64,000 nucleotides of DNA from the NCBI GenBank assembly GCA_018263005.1, contig JADFDH010000001.1, positions 496,001 to 560,000 on the forward strand, given 5' to 3'. Shown here piece by piece: positions 46,699 to 55,365 of the stretch. This DNA comes from Methanobacterium sp. Its GTDB lineage: Archaea; Methanobacteriota; Methanobacteria; Methanobacteriales; Methanobacteriaceae. Position 1 is the stretch's first letter. Each line of letters opens with the position of its first letter. The position numbers were made by a program, and so were the translations under genes. The notes under the pieces are model-generated. The model was not told the origin of the DNA. It ran no database searches and saw only the letters and a program-made list of their open reading frames with translations.

Positions 46699-48102
46699 TT
46701 GGTTTCCAACGATGAAATACGAAAAAAATTAAAAGAGAAAAGAGAAGGATCAGGTCCTGATGAGTTGTATTGCTCCCAATGTGGGACTAAAAATACAAAA
46801 GAATCTGCTTTTTGTAAGGAATGCGGTGCAAATTTAGTAGTACCTGATAAAGAAATAGTGCCGGGAGTAAAAAAGGAGATTGAAGAAAAAACTCCTAAAA
46901 AGAGCGATTTTCCGGAAAAGCATCCTAAATTGGCCAAAATTCCGGGTTTTAGATCCGGAATGGGCTGGAAAATGATAATAGGTTCAGCGGCATATGTTTT
47001 AATAGCATTAATTATTGTTTTCGTGATCTTAATAGCCTTAATAAATGTTAATGTAGCTACTAATGTTAATTCCGCTCTTTATTCTGAAAATCTCGCAGGT
47101 AATTCTGTTAACCAGGCAAGTAATAATAGCTCCAGTTTCAACAGCAGTGACAAACAAAAATTTTTAATCATGAATATCTCGGTAAAAAATAATGGGAATG
47201 GGAAAGTGACTATTGATCCAAATGATTTCAGTCTTTCTACCGGTAATCAATCAGCGAATTCTAAGGTATCTATTGGTAACACCAGCATTAGTAGTATAGA
47301 CTTAAATCCGGGTGAAAATAAAACCATGCTTATTGCATTCATCATCTCTCAAAATAATACCCCCACTACCTTGAAATATGCTAACTTTTGGGATATGGGC
47401 TCTGAAGGAATAAGTGCAAATATAGGAAAAATATATAATCAAACACCAATCAACGGACAATACGCTTTTTACACGGATAAAGGAGAGTTTAAATGGTCTG
47501 GGGGATCAAAAAAAGTTGAAAAAACGTACAATTTCAGTTATGAGTATTTGAATGAACCTTTTACAATTTCCTATTCCAGTTCATTTACTTTATCTAACGG
47601 ATCTAGTCTCAGTTATTCTACAACAACTGAAGAGTCCGTAAAACAAACAACAGAGATTAAATTGATTTCACCCACTGAATCAACCATCGATATATCAGGC
47701 AGTGCATATATAAGCATGAATTCGGGAACAAATAGCGAAACTCTAAGCGCTTACCTGCGAGATAAAAATGGAGTGTATCAATCACTTGATATTCTGAATC
47801 CATTTCTTAGCTTCATCGGATCCAGCATGCCCATAGTTGATTCAAATAAAAACACCGTAGGTAATGAGAAGTTGATCCGATCAGAAGTAATAGAGATCAT
47901 GGGTAAAAAATTCGATTGCTGGGTGACTGAGACCAAAACTAATTCAACAAATGAGCAGACCCTATCTTACTATGATAAAACCACCAAACTCCTGTTGAAA
48001 AAAGTCCAAAAATACACCTTACCAGGATCATCTGACGTCACTTATTCAGGAGAAACAGTGTTAACAGCTACCAATGTTCCTTTAGTGGGATTAAAGAGCT
48101 GA
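46699..48102 (+). CDS. Zinc-ribbon, single-span membrane protein with extracellular domain
   Basis: 467 residues from TTG 46699. Cytoplasmic N-terminus with one zinc ribbon (YCSQCGTKNTKESAFCKECG), a membrane helix (about 100-122, AAYVLIALIIVFVILIALI), then an extracellular part. That part has a DUF4352-like beta domain (LIMNISVKNNGNGKVTIDPND) and a second unidentified beta-rich domain with FDCWVTETKT. The TTG is 8 bp after GGGGAGGTG; the GTG at 46690 overlaps that site. Cell-surface function unknown. The last codons and stop are duplicated immediately downstream. Confidence 0.75.
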   Translation: MVSNDEIRKKLKEKREGSGPDELYCSQCGTKNTKESAFCKECGANLVVPDKEIVPGVKKEIEEKTPKKSDFPEKHPKLAKIPGFRSGMGWKMIIGSAAYVLIALIIVFVILIALINVNVATNVNSALYSENLAGNSVNQASNNSSSFNSSDKQKFLIMNISVKNNGNGKVTIDPNDFSLSTGNQSANSKVSIGNTSISSIDLNPGENKTMLIAFIISQNNTPTTLKYANFWDMGSEGISANIGKIYNQTPINGQYAFYTDKGEFKWSGGSKKVEKTYNFSYEYLNEPFTISYSSSFTLSNGSSLSYSTTTEESVKQTTEIKLISPTESTIDISGSAYISMNSGTNSETLSAYLRDKNGVYQSLDILNPFLSFIGSSMPIVDSNKNTVGNEKLIRSEVIEIMGKKFDCWVTETKTNSTNEQTLSYYDKTTKLLLKKVQKYTLPGSSDVTYSGETVLTATNVPLVGLKS

Positions 48103-48137
48103 TGGAAATATTAGTAGGGATTAAAGAGCTGATGGAA
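48082..48137 (+). repeat. 29-bp tandem duplication spanning a stop codon
   Basis: The segment GGGATTAAAGAGCTGATGGAA, with a few flanking bases, occurs twice with a 29-bp period. The first copy contains the gene's last codons and TGA; the second restates both just downstream. Confidence 0.85.
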
Positions 48138-48364
48138 GATAATGAACTGTTTAGAATTAGGATAATGGGATTATTTTCCTTCACATAGAATCCCATTTTC
48201 CAATTTATTTTAATAGATTAAATTAAGGATTAAATAAACAGAATGTGTTTTAATCCCCATCCCTTTTATACCATTGGGATTATAACAAAATCAATAAGGT
48301 TTTTTTTATTTATTGCAAATAATTCCCTAAATTATTTGAAAAAAATCAGTACCGATAAAAAAAA

Positions 48365-48392
48365 TTAATCTTTTTGGATTAACTTTATAATT
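48365..48392 (+). promoter_or_regulatory. Promoter with dyad upstream of the homocysteine genes
   Basis: A perfect 6-bp dyad TTAATC-N6-GATTAA (48365-48382) directly precedes a TATA-like TTTATAATT (48384-48392), about 50 bp before the ATG. The dyad could be a regulator site for sulfur metabolism; this is a prediction. Confidence 0.4.
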
Positions 48393-48441
48393 ATAAAAAT
48401 TAAAAGATTTACTGACCAAGCAAAGCATCGGATGTGACAGA

Positions 48442-49968
48442 ATGAAAACAGTTGAGGAAATAAACCAAAGGATCAAGGATGGAGATGCAGTGGTTGTTAC
48501 TGCTGCTGAAATGACCAGTTTAGTGAAGGATAACGGTTTAAAAGAGACCGCGAAAGAAGTTGATGTGGTTACAACTGGAACATTCGGTGCTATGTGTTCA
48601 TCAGGTGCTTTTTTAAACTTCGGCCATAGTGATCCGCCTATAAAGATGTCCAGGACATTTATAAATGGTGTAGAGGCTTATTCGGGATTAGCGGCGGTAG
48701 ATGCCTATTTAGGAGCTACACAGCCTAATCGAAACCCCGATGTGGGGCTGGAACACGGTGGAGCTCATGTGATAGAGGATCTAATCAGGGGAGAGGAAGT
48801 TGAGCTGTATGCAGAGGCATATGGAACTGACTGTTATCCTCTAACAGAGATAAAGACCCAGATCAGTCTGGAATCTCTTAATCAGGCTATCATGGTAAAT
48901 CCACGCAACTGCTACCAGAACTATGCAGCGGCAACCAACTCCACAGATGAAACGCTCTATACATATATGGGTACTTTACTGCCTAATAATGGAAATGTGA
49001 GTTATTCCAGTGCGGGGGAGCTCAGTCCACTTTTAAACGACCCTTACTTTCAGACTATAGGAACTGGAACCAGGATTTTCCTCTGCGGAGCCCAGGGATA
49101 TATAATGGGTGAAGGGACGCAATTTGCAACTGATGTAGAGAGAAAAAATGGAGTTCCGGTCTCTACCGCCGGTAACCTAATGCTTAAAGGTGATATGAAG
49201 GAAATGGACGCCGACTTTGTCAGGGGTGCCACCATGCCTAAATACGGTCCCACACTATATGTGGGGGCAGGAATACCCATACCAGTACTCAACGAGGAAA
49301 TAGCTAAAAGGACAGCTATCAGCGATGAGGAAATTGAGTGCCGCATAATTGACTACGGAGTGACCCGCCGGAGCAAACCCACCGTAAGGCCGGCCAACTA
49401 CCATGAACTCAAAACAGGCACCATAGAGTTAGATGGAGTGGAAGTACCCACATCTCCGTTATCCAGTCATAAAAAAGCCCTGGAAATAGCTCTGGAACTA
49501 AAAAAATGGATTGATAAAGGAGAGTTCTATTTAACCAGCCCAGTAGAAAAATTGCCCACAGAGGGGCTTGTGGTAAAACCTCTGGAAATACAGAAGCCTT
49601 CCATTCTGGTGAAGGACCTGAAGGGTGAAGCTCTGATCCTGGCCCGTCCAAATGATCAAATAAATGAAGTAGCACAGAAAATGGTTAAAAATAGTATAAA
49701 CCATTTACCGGTAGTGGATGAACGAAACAAACTCCTGGGCATAGTTACCTCATGGGACATAGCAAATGCAGTAGCCCATGGTAAAAAGAATTTAACCGAT
49801 GTCATGACCAAAAAGGTGATAATCGCCCGTGAAGAAGAACCAGTGGATGTTATAGCCAGAAGAATAGATAAAAACAAGATATCAGGACTTCCTGTAATTG
49901 ATAAGGACAACAGGGTGAAAGGAATGGTTACAGCTGAGGACATATCCAGATTAATAGGTGGTGACTAA
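48442..49968 (+). CDS. L-aspartate semialdehyde sulfurtransferase (DUF39) with CBS pair
   Basis: 508 residues. The HcyBio/DUF39 domain (1-370) has GTFGAMCSSGAFLNFGHSDPP with Cys52, and AEAYGTDCYPLTEIKT with Cys131. These correspond to the two persulfide-forming cysteines described for the Methanosarcina acetivorans MA1821 protein. Two CBS domains (about 390-508) close the protein and may sense adenosyl compounds. It reductively inserts sulfide into aspartate semialdehyde to give homocysteine. The ferredoxin partner follows after 2 bp. Confidence 0.93.
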   Translation: MKTVEEINQRIKDGDAVVVTAAEMTSLVKDNGLKETAKEVDVVTTGTFGAMCSSGAFLNFGHSDPPIKMSRTFINGVEAYSGLAAVDAYLGATQPNRNPDVGLEHGGAHVIEDLIRGEEVELYAEAYGTDCYPLTEIKTQISLESLNQAIMVNPRNCYQNYAAATNSTDETLYTYMGTLLPNNGNVSYSSAGELSPLLNDPYFQTIGTGTRIFLCGAQGYIMGEGTQFATDVERKNGVPVSTAGNLMLKGDMKEMDADFVRGATMPKYGPTLYVGAGIPIPVLNEEIAKRTAISDEEIECRIIDYGVTRRSKPTVRPANYHELKTGTIELDGVEVPTSPLSSHKKALEIALELKKWIDKGEFYLTSPVEKLPTEGLVVKPLEIQKPSILVKDLKGEALILARPNDQINEVAQKMVKNSINHLPVVDERNKLLGIVTSWDIANAVAHGKKNLTDVMTKKVIIAREEEPVDVIARRIDKNKISGLPVIDKDNRVKGMVTAEDISRLIGGD

Positions 49969-49970
49969 AA

Positions 49971-50357
49971 ATGAAAGCATGGCTAACATTTTCTCCAAGT
50001 ATTGTAAACCGGGCAATTATATCGGATCTAGTTAAAAATTTCGAAATAACCTTTAATATTTTACGGGCAGACATCACCCCCAAGGGAGGTAAAATGCTCA
50101 TAGAAATCGGTGGAAAACAGCGAAAACAGGCCATAAAATTTCTGGAAAAGGAAGGCATCAAACTTACACCAATTAAAAAGGTAGTAAAGAAAGATGAAGA
50201 AAAATGTATAGACTGCGGAGCCTGCATATCATTATGCCCGGTTAAGGCCATCTGCCCAGCTGATGACTGGACGGTTGATGTGGATGATCAGTTATGTATA
50301 GGCTGTGGATTCTGCACCTTCTCCTGCCCAACCCGGGCGATAAAGGTAACAGAGTAG
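49971..50357 (+). CDS. NIL-domain 2[4Fe-4S] ferredoxin for homocysteine synthesis
   Basis: 128 residues. The NIL domain (1-70, AWLTFSPSIVNRAIISDL) is followed by two [4Fe-4S] motifs (CIDCGACISLCP and CIGCGFCTFSCP). It matches MA1822, which supplies electrons to the DUF39 sulfurtransferase. The start is 2 bp after the upstream stop, with GGTGGTGA as ribosome site inside that gene's end. An imperfect hairpin follows the stop. Confidence 0.93.
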   Translation: MKAWLTFSPSIVNRAIISDLVKNFEITFNILRADITPKGGKMLIEIGGKQRKQAIKFLEKEGIKLTPIKKVVKKDEEKCIDCGACISLCPVKAICPADDWTVDVDDQLCIGCGFCTFSCPTRAIKVTE

Positions 50358-50382
50358 ATCAACCTTTAAAAAAAGGTAGATC
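50357..50382 (+). terminator. Hairpin after the homocysteine operon
   Basis: GATC-A-ACCTTT, a loop of AAAA, then AAAGGT-A-GATC: about ten pairs with one A-A mismatch, starting at the stop codon's last base. No long T run follows, so it may be a processing or stability hairpin. Confidence 0.45.
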
Positions 50383-50415
50383 AAAAGTTACATAGATTAA
50401 TGGATATATTAAGAA

Positions 50416-50501
50416 AATTTTTAATTCTTTTACTCATTGAATTTTTTTTATAACAATGGGGTTCTATAAATTGAATTCTTTTTTATTCATTGAATTCTTT
50501 T
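50416..50501 (-). repeat. Degenerate repeat containing the cbiO stop codon
   Basis: On the minus strand the cbiO ending AAAGAATTCAATGAATAA is followed at once by AAAAGAATTCAATTTATAG (50464-50482), then after 17 bp by AAAAATTCAATGAGTAA (50430-50446), and by a remnant AAGAATTAAAAATT. Each full copy ends in a stop triplet. Confidence 0.75.
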
Positions 50502-51322
50502 AGAATCCTTCTTCTGGCTTCACCAATGGTTAGGGGATAGGGTTTTTCGAAGGGTAGTTTATCTTCTTTTTCCAGGATCTCCATAAGATGTGCTATACGT
50601 GGAAGTCTTAGATTGGCTTTTCTTATGGTTTTAACATCCTCAAATACTTCGGGAGGGCTTCCTTCTTTGATTATCTTGCCCTCATTTATTATATAAACGT
50701 TATAAGCGTATAATGGCACCAGATCTACGTCATGGGTTGAGATCACTATGGTCATTCCTTCCTGGTTCAATTGGTAGAGTATCCTCAGGATCTGTGAAGC
50801 TCCCCTTGGATCAAGGCCGCTGGTTGGTTCGTCCAAGACCATTATCTGGGGGCGCATGGCCAGGATTCCGGCTATGGCCACTCTTTTTTTCTGACCACCG
50901 CTAAGGTGATGAGGTGCTTTATTTTCAAAACCAGCCATTCCTACTTTTTTTAAGGCTTCTTTAACCCTTTTTTCCACTTCTTCATCAGTTAAACCCATAT
51001 TCATAGGCCCGAAGGCCACATCCTCAATAACTGTAGGTGCAAAAAGCTGGTCATCTGGGTTCTGGAATACTATTCCCACCTTCTGTCTGACTTTCATGAG
51101 ATGTTTTTTATCATAGCTTAATGGTTCGCTGTCTATGATGATGTTACCGGAATTTGGTCTTAGTATTCCATTAAAATGCAGGAAAAGGGTTGATTTACCC
51201 GCTCCGTTAGGCCCTAATAGGGCGACTATTTTACCCCTTTTAGCCTTAAAATCAACATTTTCCAGGGCTTTAGTCCCGTCGGGGTAGAAATAACTGATAT
51301 TTTTTGTTTCAATGATATTCAT
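50483..51322 (-). CDS. cbiO: Cobalt/nickel ECF transporter ATPase
   Basis: 279 residues: Walker A GPNGAGKST, Q-loop QNPDDQLFAPTV, signature HLSGGQKKRVAIAG, Walker B IMVLDEPTSGLD, H-loop STHD. It is the energising ATPase of the group I ECF system whose other parts are encoded upstream (cbiM, cbiN, cbiQ). The ATG at 51322 opens the conserved strand IIETKNISYFYPDG; an ATG at 51334 adds four residues. The 3' end carries repeats of its own stop region. Confidence 0.93.
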   Translation of the reverse strand: MNIIETKNISYFYPDGTKALENVDFKAKRGKIVALLGPNGAGKSTLFLHFNGILRPNSGNIIIDSEPLSYDKKHLMKVRQKVGIVFQNPDDQLFAPTVIEDVAFGPMNMGLTDEEVEKRVKEALKKVGMAGFENKAPHHLSGGQKKRVAIAGILAMRPQIMVLDEPTSGLDPRGASQILRILYQLNQEGMTIVISTHDVDLVPLYAYNVYIINEGKIIKEGSPPEVFEDVKTIRKANLRLPRIAHLMEILEKEDKLPFEKPYPLTIGEARRRILKEFNE

Positions 51323-51428
51323 AACTGTATTCATCCTTTCCAGGGGGTTTCATTATAATTAAATGTATAATGGGAGTTATTTGATTATTTAAAGTTATGT
51401 TTTATAAAATAATAGGTTTTTTTTAATT

Positions 51429-52220
51429 TCAAAATAATCTGAAATTGGCGGTGAAGTAGACCCCTAAAATTAGAAAACCTTCAAACATCAGTAAAAATAA
51501 GATATTTTTTAATCCAATAGTTTTAGCACTATCCTTGGATCTCATCGTATTTATAGAACCAGTATAGCAACGGGATTCCATAGCTTGATAGGCCTGTTCA
51601 CCTCTAATCCAGGTTCTTATAAAGAGATTGCTGGCCAGCATTCCCATTGATTTATAGGCCTTCTTCATATTGTGGTAGCCCAATCTGGTTTCCTGGGCAT
51701 GGTACATGTTCACTGCTTCATTTAGAAAGACAAATATATACCTATAAATGAGCATAGCCAGTTCTATAACAATTTTAGGAATTTTAAGATGTTCTAACAC
51801 GGTAAACATTTCATTTGTGGGTGTTGTCAGGGCTAAAAATGCTAAACATGAGAAACCACCCAGCATCCTTGCAAAAACGAGAAATCCAAGGTTAAAACCG
51901 TCACTGGTAATGGCAAGGTTGAATATTCCAAATTCCAGGATATGTGATCCTACTCCAAAGAATATTGACATAAAAATAAAGGTCAGAAGTCCAAATGAAA
52001 CAGGTACAATTAGTAAAAATTTCAAATAGAATTTCAAGGGAATTTTTGCCTCAAAAATAATTAAAAAAGACATAAAAAAGGTTATAATGAGAGGTATAAC
52101 TGGTGATGTTGATATTAAGTTCATTACCATGGTTGAGATGACAAATAATACCTTGAAATAAGTATTTGCATCTTTAAGATTATTGGAATGAGCATAATTA
52201 TCCAAAACGTTATCAAACAT
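51429..52220 (-). CDS. cbiQ: Cobalt/nickel ECF transporter transmembrane protein CbiQ
   Basis: 263 residues, about five or six hydrophobic segments. CbiQ features: LTTPTNEMFTVLEHLKIPKIVIELAMLIYRYIFVF (in part) and the coupling-helix region RGEQAYQAMESRCY, which contacts CbiO (A-M-E-x-R-G-Y-type motif). It scaffolds the complex and transmits ATP hydrolysis. GGTGAT precedes the ATG. It lies 30 bp after cbiN. Confidence 0.93.
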   Translation of the reverse strand: MFDNVLDNYAHSNNLKDANTYFKVLFVISTMVMNLISTSPVIPLIITFFMSFLIIFEAKIPLKFYLKFLLIVPVSFGLLTFIFMSIFFGVGSHILEFGIFNLAITSDGFNLGFLVFARMLGGFSCLAFLALTTPTNEMFTVLEHLKIPKIVIELAMLIYRYIFVFLNEAVNMYHAQETRLGYHNMKKAYKSMGMLASNLFIRTWIRGEQAYQAMESRCYTGSINTMRSKDSAKTIGLKNILFLLMFEGFLILGVYFTANFRLF

Positions 52221-52249
52221 TTATTTATCACCAATTATTCTAAATTCCA

Positions 52250-52582
52250 TTATTTACTTGATTCTGCTATTTTTTCATGTTCTTCCAGTTCTCTTCTGCG
52301 GGATTTAGCCTGGCCTTGATAATAACCTAAAACATAGCCTATGATAATTGCCCCGATAGCGGCCTGTACTGCAAATAATAGACTTTCTATTTCACCACTG
52401 GGCGGTTCCCATAGAGAACTAAACCAGGGTTCATAACCGGTTTCCTCTACTGCTTCACCGGCTGCACCATCAGCTCCTCCGAAGAAACCTTCATCTTCAC
52501 CTAAACCACTGTAAAGGGACAGTGGTAATATGGTAATAATAACCACCAGGGCCAGTAAGACAATGTAATATTTGCTATCCAT
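52250..52582 (-). CDS. cbiN: Cobalt transport protein CbiN
   Basis: 110 residues with two membrane helices flanking an extracellular loop. The loop motif EGFFGGADGAAGEAVEETG and PPSGEIESLLFAVQAAIGA are typical CbiN signatures. It is an auxiliary subunit that helps load metal into CbiM. Its ATG directly abuts the cbiM stop (TAA-ATG), so translation is coupled. Confidence 0.92.
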   Translation of the reverse strand: MDSKYYIVLLALVVIITILPLSLYSGLGEDEGFFGGADGAAGEAVEETGYEPWFSSLWEPPSGEIESLLFAVQAAIGAIIIGYVLGYYQGQAKSRRRELEEHEKIAESSK

Positions 52583-53269
52583 TTAAACCACCGCCTGCAC
52601 TTTTTCCTTTACTTTAGGGATAATCACATTCAAGTTCTCCAAGATGTCTGGTCTAAGTTTCATGATGTAATCAAATATCACCACAGTTAAGAGACCTTCG
52701 GCAATGGCCAGAGGTATCTGGGTGATGGCGAAGATCCAAATGAAGTTACTGAAAGCAGCAGTAAAAGTTGGAATTGGAAATGCCAGGGATAATTGGATAG
52801 CGGTGGTTACATAGGTCATAAGGTCCGCCAGAGAAGCCGCCAGGAACACTCCTAGTAATGAAGACATTCCCGCCTTTTTAACTCCTTTATAAACTAACCA
52901 GGCTATTACAGGCCCTACAATGCCCATGGAGAATATGTTAGCACCGAGGGTGGTTAGTCCGCCATGTGCCAATAGAATAGCCTGAAAAACAAGTACAATG
53001 GCACCCAGTACACTGGCGATTGCCGGTCCAAATAAGACAGCTCCTAAACCAGTACCAGTGGGATGAGAACAACTTCCGGTAACTGAAGGAAGTTTTAAGG
53101 ATGACAATATAAAAACAAACGCACCTGAAACTGCTAATAATGGTTTTGACTCGGGATGTTTTTCTGTTACTTTTTTTATCTGAATTACTCCGTACGCTAC
53201 TACTGGTAATGATAGAACGAACCAGAAAACACACCAGTACCATGGTAAAAATCCTTCCATAATATGAAT
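52583..53269 (-). CDS. cbiM: Cobalt/nickel ECF transporter substrate-binding protein, ATT start
   Basis: 228 residues from ATT 53269. The frame reads (M)HIMEGFLPWYWCVFW; CbiM/NikM proteins begin M-H-I-M-E-G-F-L-P, and His2 with the free N-terminus coordinates the metal ion. Starting at the first ATG (53260) would remove Met1-His2 and destroy the site. AAGGAGA lies 9 bp before ATT and 18 before ATG. Further signatures are TGSCSHPTGTGLGAVLFGP and six membrane helices. It gives specificity to the uptake of Co2+ or Ni2+, both needed for methanogenesis enzymes. First gene of cbiMNQO. Confidence 0.93.
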   Translation of the reverse strand: MHIMEGFLPWYWCVFWFVLSLPVVAYGVIQIKKVTEKHPESKPLLAVSGAFVFILSSLKLPSVTGSCSHPTGTGLGAVLFGPAIASVLGAIVLVFQAILLAHGGLTTLGANIFSMGIVGPVIAWLVYKGVKKAGMSSLLGVFLAASLADLMTYVTTAIQLSLAFPIPTFTAAFSNFIWIFAITQIPLAIAEGLLTVVIFDYIMKLRPDILENLNVIIPKVKEKVQAVV

Positions 53270-53278
53270 ATTATCAAT

Positions 53279-53285
53279 TCTCCTT
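53279..53285 (-). promoter_or_regulatory. Shine-Dalgarno before an ATT codon (cbiM)
   Basis: AAGGAGA with 9-bp spacing to ATT 53269. Together with the family N-terminus M-H-I-M-E-G this fixes ATT as the start. Confidence 0.7.
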
Positions 53286-53295
53286 TAATTTTTTT

Positions 53296-53319
53296 CAAGT
53301 ATAATTGAACTTGTAAGTT
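53296..53319 (-). promoter_or_regulatory. Candidate operator of the cbiMNQO operon
   Basis: Two overlapping dyads: CAAGT-N2-AATT-N2-ACTTG (53296-53313) and AACTT-GT-AAGTT (53308-53319). They lie immediately downstream of the cbiM TATA box, over the expected transcription start, where a bound metal-responsive repressor would block the polymerase. The regulator is not encoded here. Confidence 0.5.
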
Positions 53320-53329
53320 TTATATATAA
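53320..53329 (-). promoter_or_regulatory. TATA box for cbiMNQO
   Basis: TTATATATAA on the minus strand, about 50-60 bp before the cbiM start and directly adjacent to the candidate operator. Confidence 0.5.
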
Positions 53330-53493
53330 TTTACTATTTTATTCTAGTAAATTTGATAAGTATTAAAATAAACTTGAATAATTTGTGTATTTTCAAAATA
53401 TTTCGATATAATTAAATATTCTCGAGAAAAAAATATCATAAGTAAAAGAAAGCCAGTTCATCAGACATGATAAAAGATAATGGAGGATAAAAC

Positions 53494-54948
53494 ATGGGCA
53501 AAAGTGGTAAAAAACTTTCCAGTGGTATAAAAGGATTTGATGAAGTATTAATGGGAGGTTTTGTACCTCAAAGGGCTTATCTCATTCGAGGTAACCCTGG
53601 AACAGGGAAAACAGCAATAGGGATGCACTTTCTAACTGAAGGTGTCAAAAATAAGGAGAAAAGTCTCTTTATAAATATGGGAGAACCTACCCAACAGGTA
53701 ATTAGCAATGCACAGGGAATGGGATTTGATACTAAGGGTATTGAATTTCTGGATCTAAGTCCAGATGAAAAGTTTTTCGCAGATATGGAAAGCTATGACA
53801 TATTCTCTCCAGCAGAAGTGGAACGTGAATCAACAACCGCCCAAATAATAGAAAAAATAGAAGCTGTAAAGCCAATCAGAGTCTTTTTAGATCCTATAAC
53901 CCAATTCAGATATTTATCCACAGATGAATTTCAATTCAGAAAACAAGTCCTCAGTTTCCTCCGCTTTTTAACTGATAAAGGGGCCACCGTATTATTCACC
54001 TCAGAATTCAGCACAAGTGAACCAGATGATGATCTACAATTTTTATGTGATGGAATCATCAACGTGAAATTTTTCCCAGAAGGACGTAGCATTGCAGTAA
54101 GCAAATATAGAGGTTCAGGGTTCCGATTTGGTTCACATGCTATGCGAATAACGCCGAAAGGAGTTAAAATATACCCCCGTTTGAGACCTACAGTTAAAGA
54201 AAAAGAATTTAAACAGGAAACAATATCCTCAGGAATTCCAGAAATTGATGAATTATTACATGGGGGAATAGAGAGAGGTACTGCAACCATAATTAGCGGA
54301 CCCAGTGGTGTTGGGAAAACCACAGTGGGAATCCAGTTCATGAAGGAAGCTGCTGGGAGGGGGGAACCATCTATTGTTTACACATTCGAAGAAGGAGAGG
54401 AAAGTTTAATCAACCGCTGTGAAAGCATAAATATCCCTGTAAACAGCATGATAAAAACAGGTTTGCTCTCTGTAGTGCAGGTAGAACCATTAAGATACTC
54501 ACCAGAAGAATTCGCCCAACTGGTTAGAAAACAGGTTGATGATAAAAAAGCGCAAATAGTGATGATAGACAGCACATCCGGATATAAACTATCACTTCGT
54601 GGAGAAGATCCAGTAAGCCACCTGCATGCATTGACCAAATATCTAACCAGAATGGGATGTACCGTAATACTAATAAATGAAGTAGAGAAAATAAGCGGAG
54701 GCCTGAAGATAACTGAGATAGGGATCAGTTACCTGGCCGATAACATAATATTCCTAAGATATTTTGAATCAGATGCTGAATTGCATAAAACCATCGGTGT
54801 TCTTAAAAAAAGATTAAGTAGTTTCGAAAAAACTTTACGAGAAATAGAAATTACCAAGTACGGAATAAGAGTAGGAGCACCCCTAAAAGATATAAGGGGA
54901 ATATTAAGCGGAACACCCGAACGTAGAGATAAAGAAGGAATGGAATAA
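53494..54948 (+). CDS. KaiC-like double RecA ATPase
   Basis: 484 residues with two KaiC/RadA-like domains. Walker A sites are GNPGTGKT (33-40) and GPSGVGKT (about 268-275). Each half opens with the family pattern G-I-x-x-x-D-E-x-x-x-G-G (SGIKGFDEVLMGG; SGIPEIDELLHGG), and Walker B-like strands are RVFLDPIT and IVMIDSTSG. Archaeal KaiC proteins are signalling ATPases, not proven clocks. The C-terminal end lacks the long cyanobacterial A-loop tail. GGAGG precedes the ATG. A receiver-like gene starts one base after its stop and a histidine kinase follows. Confidence 0.9.
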   Translation: MGKSGKKLSSGIKGFDEVLMGGFVPQRAYLIRGNPGTGKTAIGMHFLTEGVKNKEKSLFINMGEPTQQVISNAQGMGFDTKGIEFLDLSPDEKFFADMESYDIFSPAEVERESTTAQIIEKIEAVKPIRVFLDPITQFRYLSTDEFQFRKQVLSFLRFLTDKGATVLFTSEFSTSEPDDDLQFLCDGIINVKFFPEGRSIAVSKYRGSGFRFGSHAMRITPKGVKIYPRLRPTVKEKEFKQETISSGIPEIDELLHGGIERGTATIISGPSGVGKTTVGIQFMKEAAGRGEPSIVYTFEEGEESLINRCESINIPVNSMIKTGLLSVVQVEPLRYSPEEFAQLVRKQVDDKKAQIVMIDSTSGYKLSLRGEDPVSHLHALTKYLTRMGCTVILINEVEKISGGLKITEIGISYLADNIIFLRYFESDAELHKTIGVLKKRLSSFEKTLREIEITKYGIRVGAPLKDIRGILSGTPERRDKEGME

Positions 54949-54949
54949 A

Positions 54950-55324
54950 ATGTCAAATAAAACCCCCTTCATTCTAATCCTCAATCGAAATAAGAAGAAT
55001 ATAGAATTAATGGAAAAAGTAATATCTCCAGAGGGATACCAGGTACAGGGATTAACGAACCTAACTGAATTTAAGAACTTTATTGATGCCCAAAAAAAGA
55101 TTGACCTGGTATTAATGGACCTGACTGGGTTTGATAAAAGCATATGGAAAGAATGCGAGAATTTAAGAGAAAATGAAATACCATTCTTAATAATAAGCCC
55201 ACAAAAACACATACAACTACATAAAGAGAGCATAAAACATGGGGCAGAGGATTTCCTGGTGAAACCATTGGTGGTTAAGGAGATGGTTTCTCTTATAAAT
55301 GAATTCATAAAAACCGATAATTAA
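54950..55324 (+). CDS. Degenerate response-regulator receiver domain
   Basis: 124 residues, receiver only. The acceptor Asp57 (LVLMDLTGFD) and Lys105 (DFLVKPL) are present, but the acidic pair that normally binds Mg2+ at the end of the first strand is replaced by N-R-N (ILILNRNKKN). Phosphorylation may therefore be impaired, which suggests a pseudo-receiver. It starts one base after the KaiC stop. Likely partners are the KaiC-like ATPase and the downstream kinase. Confidence 0.82.
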   Translation: MSNKTPFILILNRNKKNIELMEKVISPEGYQVQGLTNLTEFKNFIDAQKKIDLVLMDLTGFDKSIWKECENLRENEIPFLIISPQKHIQLHKESIKHGAEDFLVKPLVVKEMVSLINEFIKTDN

Positions 55325-55365
55325 CTTGAGGATCGGGTATTAACTAGAATTGATGTGGTGATTAT

